8,963 nt of DNA, taken from Pseudomonadota bacterium (lineage in GTDB: Bacteria; Pseudomonadota; Gammaproteobacteria; CAMYNG01). The stretch's first letter is position 1; each line of letters starts with the position of its first letter. This document shows, in pieces, positions 5,781 to 8,963 of the stretch. A model generated the notes under the pieces. It was not told where the DNA came from. It saw nothing but the letters and a program-made list of their open reading frames with translations, and searched no databases. Location: assembly GCA_020347585.1 (NCBI GenBank), contig CP070733.1, positions 643,701 through 652,663 of the forward strand, given 5' to 3'. Both the position numbers and the translations under genes were made by a program.

Positions 5781-6596
5781 ATGAAGAAGCTCATACTGGG
5801 AATTATTGTTGTCGTCGCTATTGCTATAGGCATTGGTCTCTATTTGGTTTTCGCCAATCTCGACGCCATTGTAAAAGCGGCCATTGAAAAATACGGCAGC
5901 CAGGCAACCAGCACCGCGGTACGGGTCGACGGGGTAACGCTCAACCTTAAGGATGGCGCAGGCGCGATCAACGGTCTGACTGTAGCCAACCCTAAGGGCT
6001 TTTCAACACCCTACGTGTTTTCACTCGGCTCGATCGGAACGCAGATCGACCTCGGTAGCGTGATGGAGGACCCAGTTGTCATTGAAGACATCACGGTTCG
6101 TGCACCAGAAGTATTTTACGAGATGAACGCCGAACGCACGGGTAACCTGGATGTATTGAAGGATAGTATGGCCAAAAGCGCTCCCAGCCAACCCGCCACG
6201 AAGCAGGAAGATACCACTAAGGAAAAGGGGGGTGCCGAGCCGAAATTTATCATTCGCAGACTGCACTTTTCCGAGGGTACATTGAACGCCACACTTGTAC
6301 CCCTGGATAACAAGCAATACACCCTAAAGCTACCCACTATCGACATGTCGAACCTCGGCGGCAAATCGGGGGCTACCGGCTCCGAGCTCGCTCAGGAGAT
6401 TCTGCGTCGGCTCACGGATCGCGCCATCGCCGTAGTGAAGAAGGAGGTGCTCGACAAGGAAGTAGATAAACTCAGGGCGGAGGCCAAGGAAAAGGTCGAA
6501 GCCGAGAAAGCAAAGTTAAAGGCCAAGTCCGACGAGAAAATCGAAGCCGAAAAGCAAAAGGCCCGGGATAGGCTCAAAGGCGCGTTGGGGAGATAG
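5781..6596 (+). CDS. Membrane-anchored AsmA-like protein with charged helical tail
   Basis: A 271-residue protein. Residues 4-24 are one hydrophobic segment after MKK, an uncleaved signal anchor that should leave the rest in the periplasm. Residues 28-128 (IVKAAIEKYGSQATSTAVRV, then GVTLNLKDGAGAINGLTVANPKGFS and PEVFYEMNAERTGNLDVL) resemble the N-terminal beta module of AsmA/DUF748-type envelope proteins. A polar linker (131-153) and a second beta stretch follow. Residues 213-271 form a very Lys/Glu-rich predicted helix with a 15-residue internal repeat, KVEAEKAK / KIEAEKQK. AsmA-family proteins are mostly much longer and are implicated in envelope lipid transport; for this short form no function can be stated. 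The start is uncertain: ATG at 5781 (AGGGA 10 nt upstream) is preferred, with ATG 5775 and TTG 5760 also in frame. Lysine and glutamate richness gives the 3' end noticeably lower GC than its neighbours. Confidence 0.75.
   Translation: MKKLILGIIVVVAIAIGIGLYLVFANLDAIVKAAIEKYGSQATSTAVRVDGVTLNLKDGAGAINGLTVANPKGFSTPYVFSLGSIGTQIDLGSVMEDPVVIEDITVRAPEVFYEMNAERTGNLDVLKDSMAKSAPSQPATKQEDTTKEKGGAEPKFIIRRLHFSEGTLNATLVPLDNKQYTLKLPTIDMSNLGGKSGATGSELAQEILRRLTDRAIAVVKKEVLDKEVDKLRAEAKEKVEAEKAKLKAKSDEKIEAEKQKARDRLKGALGR
6496..6560 (+). repeat. 45-base imperfect direct repeat encoding a Lys/Glu helix
   Basis: TCGAAGCCGA occurs at 6496-6505 and again at 6541-6550, each followed by a similar A-rich run (GAAAGCAAAG and AAAGCAAAAG). 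The 45-base period equals 15 codons and gives the repeated peptide VEAEKAK / IEAEKQK. A period of 15 residues is close to four helical turns, consistent with a continuous charged helix. Confidence 0.6.
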
Positions 6597-6724
6597 GGCC
6601 GTTTAACAGATGCTCGGCGCTAATGGCTTGGTGTGTGTACAGGGGACAGAGCTAGGCTGAACAGGCCTGTCCCATTGTGCGCCGGCCCTTGCGGGACGAA
6701 TTCCCACCCGCTCGCATTTCGGCC
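6597..6724. other. Convergent intergenic region with inverted repeats
   Basis: This region separates the 3' ends of the AsmA-like gene and the sensor kinase. It contains GGGACAG (6643-6649) with CTGTCCC (6667-6673), which encloses the start of a 10-base palindrome ACAGGCCTGT (6661-6670). A second pair is GCGGG (6691-6695) with CCCGC (6707-6711). Any of these could stop transcription from either side, but none is followed by an oligo-T run on either strand, so a standard intrinsic terminator is not supported. Confidence 0.45.
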
Positions 6725-8053
6725 TCAAGCGATAGGGATTTCCAGGGTAACTGCCAAACCGCCCAGGCGTTGCGACTCTGTCAGCGTGAGCTCGCCCCGA
6801 TACTGCTCGGTAATCTCCGCAGCGATGGCTAATCCTAGTCCCTGCCCTTCCCTGGTCTCATCGAGGCGTGTACCGCGTCGTGTCAGATTCTCAATATCGG
6901 CCTCGCTGGCGCCGGGACCGTCGTCTTCAATATCAACGACTAGCGCTTTAGCCGTTAGGCGGACTCCCACTTCGACTTTGTGCCGCGCCCACTTACATGC
7001 ATTGTCCAACAAATTTCCAAGTAGCTCGAGCATGTCTTCTCTATCCAGCGGCAGCGATGCATTGTCAATTTCTATTGTGCCAACGCTGAGAGACTTGTTT
7101 GGGTACATATGCTCGAGCGCATCGACGAGACCTGCAAGGTCTTGCACAACGGCGAAATGTGCGCCCGGTGGTCCCTCGCCTGCCAGCCGGGCACGTTGTA
7201 ATGTGCGCTCGATCGTGCGCCGCATCGCTCGTGTTTGCCCTATCAACCCCTCGGCCAGATCGGGATGCTGCCGCAAACGCTCATCACGTGACTGCTGCTG
7301 CATGACGGTCAGCGGTCTTTTTAATGCATGGGCCAGGTCACCAAGCGCGTTGCGATAGCGCTTTAGCCGCTTATCCAGCACCACCAGCAAGCGGTTAATT
7401 TCTTCGACCAGCGGGACGACTTCGCGTGGAATATGCGTGCCAAGCGTCTGTCGCTCACCACGTTCCAGGGCACGCACTTCGCCGCGCAAACGAGTTAACG
7501 GATTCATGCTCAGCCGTATGATGACGCCCTGAATAGCCACCAACACAAACAACGCCACACCCGCTGTTATAGCGAACTTGCGTTGGAACGCTGCGATATC
7601 GGCCTCAACAGCGGTGAGATCCTCGGCGACCGCGAGGTTAAACGCCTGTCCCTGTTTGCGAAACCCTGCAACATTAACCAACAAGGGCTGTTGTTGCGGC
7701 CCGTCAATGTGTACCAGCGTGCTTTTCCCGGATGATAACTCTGGCAACGCAAGCGTCTGATCCCACAGCGAGCGCGACCGTAGCACCTGACTCCCTGATT
7801 GGATCTGGTAATAATGACCGGAAAAGGGGCGTTGGTAGATTGCATCAATGCGCTTTTCATCCAACGAAAGTGCCCGGTCCGCATCTATCCCCACGGCGGC
7901 TAACAGATTTTCACCGTCGTGAACCAGACGTGAAACGATGTAATCTTCCGCGAGATAGTGAATGGCACTGCTGACCCCGTACCACAGCGCAGCGAACACG
8001 ACGAGCAGGCTCAATAACAACGCGATTCCCAGGCGCGCCTGGATCGACCGCAT
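6725..8053 (-). CDS. PhoQ-like sensor histidine kinase
   Basis: A 442-residue inner-membrane two-component sensor. Transmembrane segment 1 is at about residues 8-28 (LGIALLLSLLVVFAALWYGV). The sensor region (about 29-160) holds FSGHYYQIQSGSQVLRSRSL. Segment 2 is at about 161-182, followed by a HAMP-type linker starting NPLTRLRGEV. The H-box is LGDLAHALKRPLTV with the phosphoacceptor His242. The N-box is ELLGNLLDNACKW (N347, N351), the G1 box is DIEDDGPG (374-381) and the G2 box is GQGLGLAI (403-410). Layout and motifs resemble PhoQ-type kinases, which sense envelope conditions; the actual signal is not deducible. The ATG at 8053 overlaps the regulator stop as TGATG, so translation is probably coupled. 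A TTG one codon earlier is possible but less likely. Confidence 0.93.
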   Translation of the reverse strand: MRSIQARLGIALLLSLLVVFAALWYGVSSAIHYLAEDYIVSRLVHDGENLLAAVGIDADRALSLDEKRIDAIYQRPFSGHYYQIQSGSQVLRSRSLWDQTLALPELSSGKSTLVHIDGPQQQPLLVNVAGFRKQGQAFNLAVAEDLTAVEADIAAFQRKFAITAGVALFVLVAIQGVIIRLSMNPLTRLRGEVRALERGERQTLGTHIPREVVPLVEEINRLLVVLDKRLKRYRNALGDLAHALKRPLTVMQQQSRDERLRQHPDLAEGLIGQTRAMRRTIERTLQRARLAGEGPPGAHFAVVQDLAGLVDALEHMYPNKSLSVGTIEIDNASLPLDREDMLELLGNLLDNACKWARHKVEVGVRLTAKALVVDIEDDGPGASEADIENLTRRGTRLDETREGQGLGLAIAAEITEQYRGELTLTESQRLGGLAVTLEIPIA

Positions 8054-8718
8054 CAAGGCGTACCTCGGAAAACGTATCCCTGGCCACGGCGCGTCTCGAT
8101 TAACTCCTCTCCCAGTTTCTTGCGCAAGCGCCGCACATAAACCTCAATGACATTGCTACCCTTGTCTGAATCAAAATCGTACACATGCTCGGCGAGCGAG
8201 GATTTGGACAGCACGCGGCCTGGATTCAACAGGAAGTAGCGCAATAATCGAAACTCCGTGCCGGTCAAATCGACCTTATTGCCTGCTGCAGTCGTCACTA
8301 CCTGGCGCGCCTCGTCCAGGACCAAACCACCCGTCTGGAGCAAGCCGGGTGGTTGCTGATGGGCGCGGTGCATCAACGCGTTGATGCGGGCAATGAGTTC
8401 CTCCGGGTGGAATGGCTTGCCGAGGTAGTCATCGGCCCCGGCCTGAAATCCATCGACGCGTTCATGCCAGGCATCACGCGCGGTCAATACTATTACCGGT
8501 AGCCGGTTATCGGCCCGCCGCCAATTCTTAAGCACCTCCAGACCGCTGCGCCGGGGCAGCCCAAGGTCGAGCACTGCCACATCGTAGCCCGACTCGTTAC
8601 CCATGTATTCACCTTCGATGCCATTTTGCGCGACATCCACGGCATAACCAGCCGTCACGAGATCCCTGCACAAGGTCTCAACGAGTGCCGCATCATCCTC
8701 GATCAGTAGCAGGCGCAC
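8053..8718 (-). CDS. OmpR/PhoP-type response regulator
   Basis: A 221-residue DNA-binding response regulator, the partner of the adjacent kinase. The receiver domain (1-~115) has the acidic pocket E7/D8, phosphoacceptor Asp51 in VLDLGLP, Thr79 in VLTAR and Lys101 in GKPF. The winged-helix output domain (~125-221) has TGTEFRLLRYFLLNPGRVLS, then SNVIEVYVRRLRKKLG and RRGQGYVFRG, typical of the OmpR/PhoB class and close to PhoP in style. The start is a GTG at 8718 that places MRLLLIEDD at the N-terminus. AGGA at 8731-8728 lies 9 nt before it. It begins 2 nt after the stop of the PepSY gene and ends overlapping the kinase start. All catalytic residues are present. I give no symbol because orthology to phoP cannot be shown from this window. 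Confidence 0.95.
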   Translation of the reverse strand: MRLLLIEDDAALVETLCRDLVTAGYAVDVAQNGIEGEYMGNESGYDVAVLDLGLPRRSGLEVLKNWRRADNRLPVIVLTARDAWHERVDGFQAGADDYLGKPFHPEELIARINALMHRAHQQPPGLLQTGGLVLDEARQVVTTAAGNKVDLTGTEFRLLRYFLLNPGRVLSKSSLAEHVYDFDSDKGSNVIEVYVRRLRKKLGEELIETRRGQGYVFRGTP

Positions 8719-8720
8719 AA

Positions 8721-8963
8721 TCAGTGTTCCTGCTCAGCCTTCAGCAACTCACCAGAGCTTGCATCCAGGTAGAGCTCGCGTACCACGCCTTGCTCATCGA
8801 CGATCTCGATCTCGTAAACATGCCGACCCGCTTCACGCTCAAGCTCCACCTCCAGCACACGGCCGCGATAGCGCGCTTGTGCCTTCTCCAGGATCACGTC
8901 CAGTGGCAAGATATCCCCTGCTTCCACCAATACGCGTGCCGCTTCGTGGTCATCGTCAGCAAG
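8721..8963 (-). CDS. PepSY-domain protein, N-terminus beyond the window
   Basis: The last 80 residues of a small PepSY-domain protein. The frame is open to the window edge, so the true start and any signal peptide lie past 8963; a TTG at 8930 is internal, not the start. Visible PepSY features are ILPLDVILEKAQARYRGRVL, then EVELEREAGRHVYEIEIVDE and VRELYLDASSGELLKAEQEH. These make one helix followed by the beta-strands and the closing YLDASSGELL motif. Such small proteins are usually exported and are thought to bind or inhibit periplasmic targets. Here the tight link (2 nt) to a regulator-kinase pair suggests an accessory or feedback role in the same envelope response. That role is inferred from neighbourhood, not shown. 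Confidence 0.9.
   Translation of the reverse strand, partial: LADDDHEAARVLVEAGDILPLDVILEKAQARYRGRVLEVELEREAGRHVYEIEIVDEQGVVRELYLDASSGELLKAEQEH

Noticed and set aside
6643..6711. Intrinsic terminator between the AsmA-like gene and the kinase
   Set aside because: Inverted repeats are present, but no oligo-T run follows them on either strand, so only inverted repeats are reported.

Overview
The window is about 9 kb of dense, GC-rich bacterial chromosome. Gene content and protein motifs point to a gammaproteobacterium, perhaps near the sulfur-oxidising Chromatiales-type lineages; that placement is inferred from protein style only. I see no CRISPR array, tRNA, rRNA, intact insertion sequence or phage gene.

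Left part (1-2600, + strand): glycogen synthesis. The 3' part of glgB (branching enzyme) is followed after 16 nt by glgA (glycogen synthase). The first ~146 bases are anomalous. They encode an internal piece of GlgB on the MINUS strand, joined head-on to the plus-strand remainder of the same gene through the 8 bases CGATGCCG. About 28 family residues that should lie between the two pieces are absent from the window. This is either a small inversion inside glgB or a fold-back chimera at a contig end.

Middle (2592-5646): a small minus-strand gene for a SAP-like, four-cysteine protein converges on glgA and overlaps its stop. A ~430-base stretch without a convincing gene follows. It holds a strong hairpin inside a possible three-way junction, a candidate promoter and two competing hairpins just ahead of the next gene. 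Then come gnd (short, ~300-residue 6-phosphogluconate dehydrogenase) and zwf (glucose-6-phosphate dehydrogenase), 7 nt apart. They are the two dehydrogenases of the oxidative pentose phosphate pathway. The lactonase gene (pgl) that often accompanies zwf is not next to it. Glycogen genes beside the oxidative pentose phosphate genes fit a glucose-phosphate storage and NAD(P)H-generation neighbourhood.

Right part: a membrane-anchored, AsmA-like protein (5781-6596, +) with a highly charged helical tail. A convergent intergenic region follows. The rest is a minus-strand operon, read right to left: a PepSY-domain protein (cut by the window edge), an OmpR/PhoP-type response regulator with a GTG start, and a PhoQ-like sensor histidine kinase whose start overlaps the regulator stop (TGATG). 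This is a recognisable PepSY-regulator-kinase envelope-sensing cassette.

Most of the window is ordinary housekeeping sequence. The observations most worth following are the inverted glgB junction and the structured intergenic stretch upstream of gnd.
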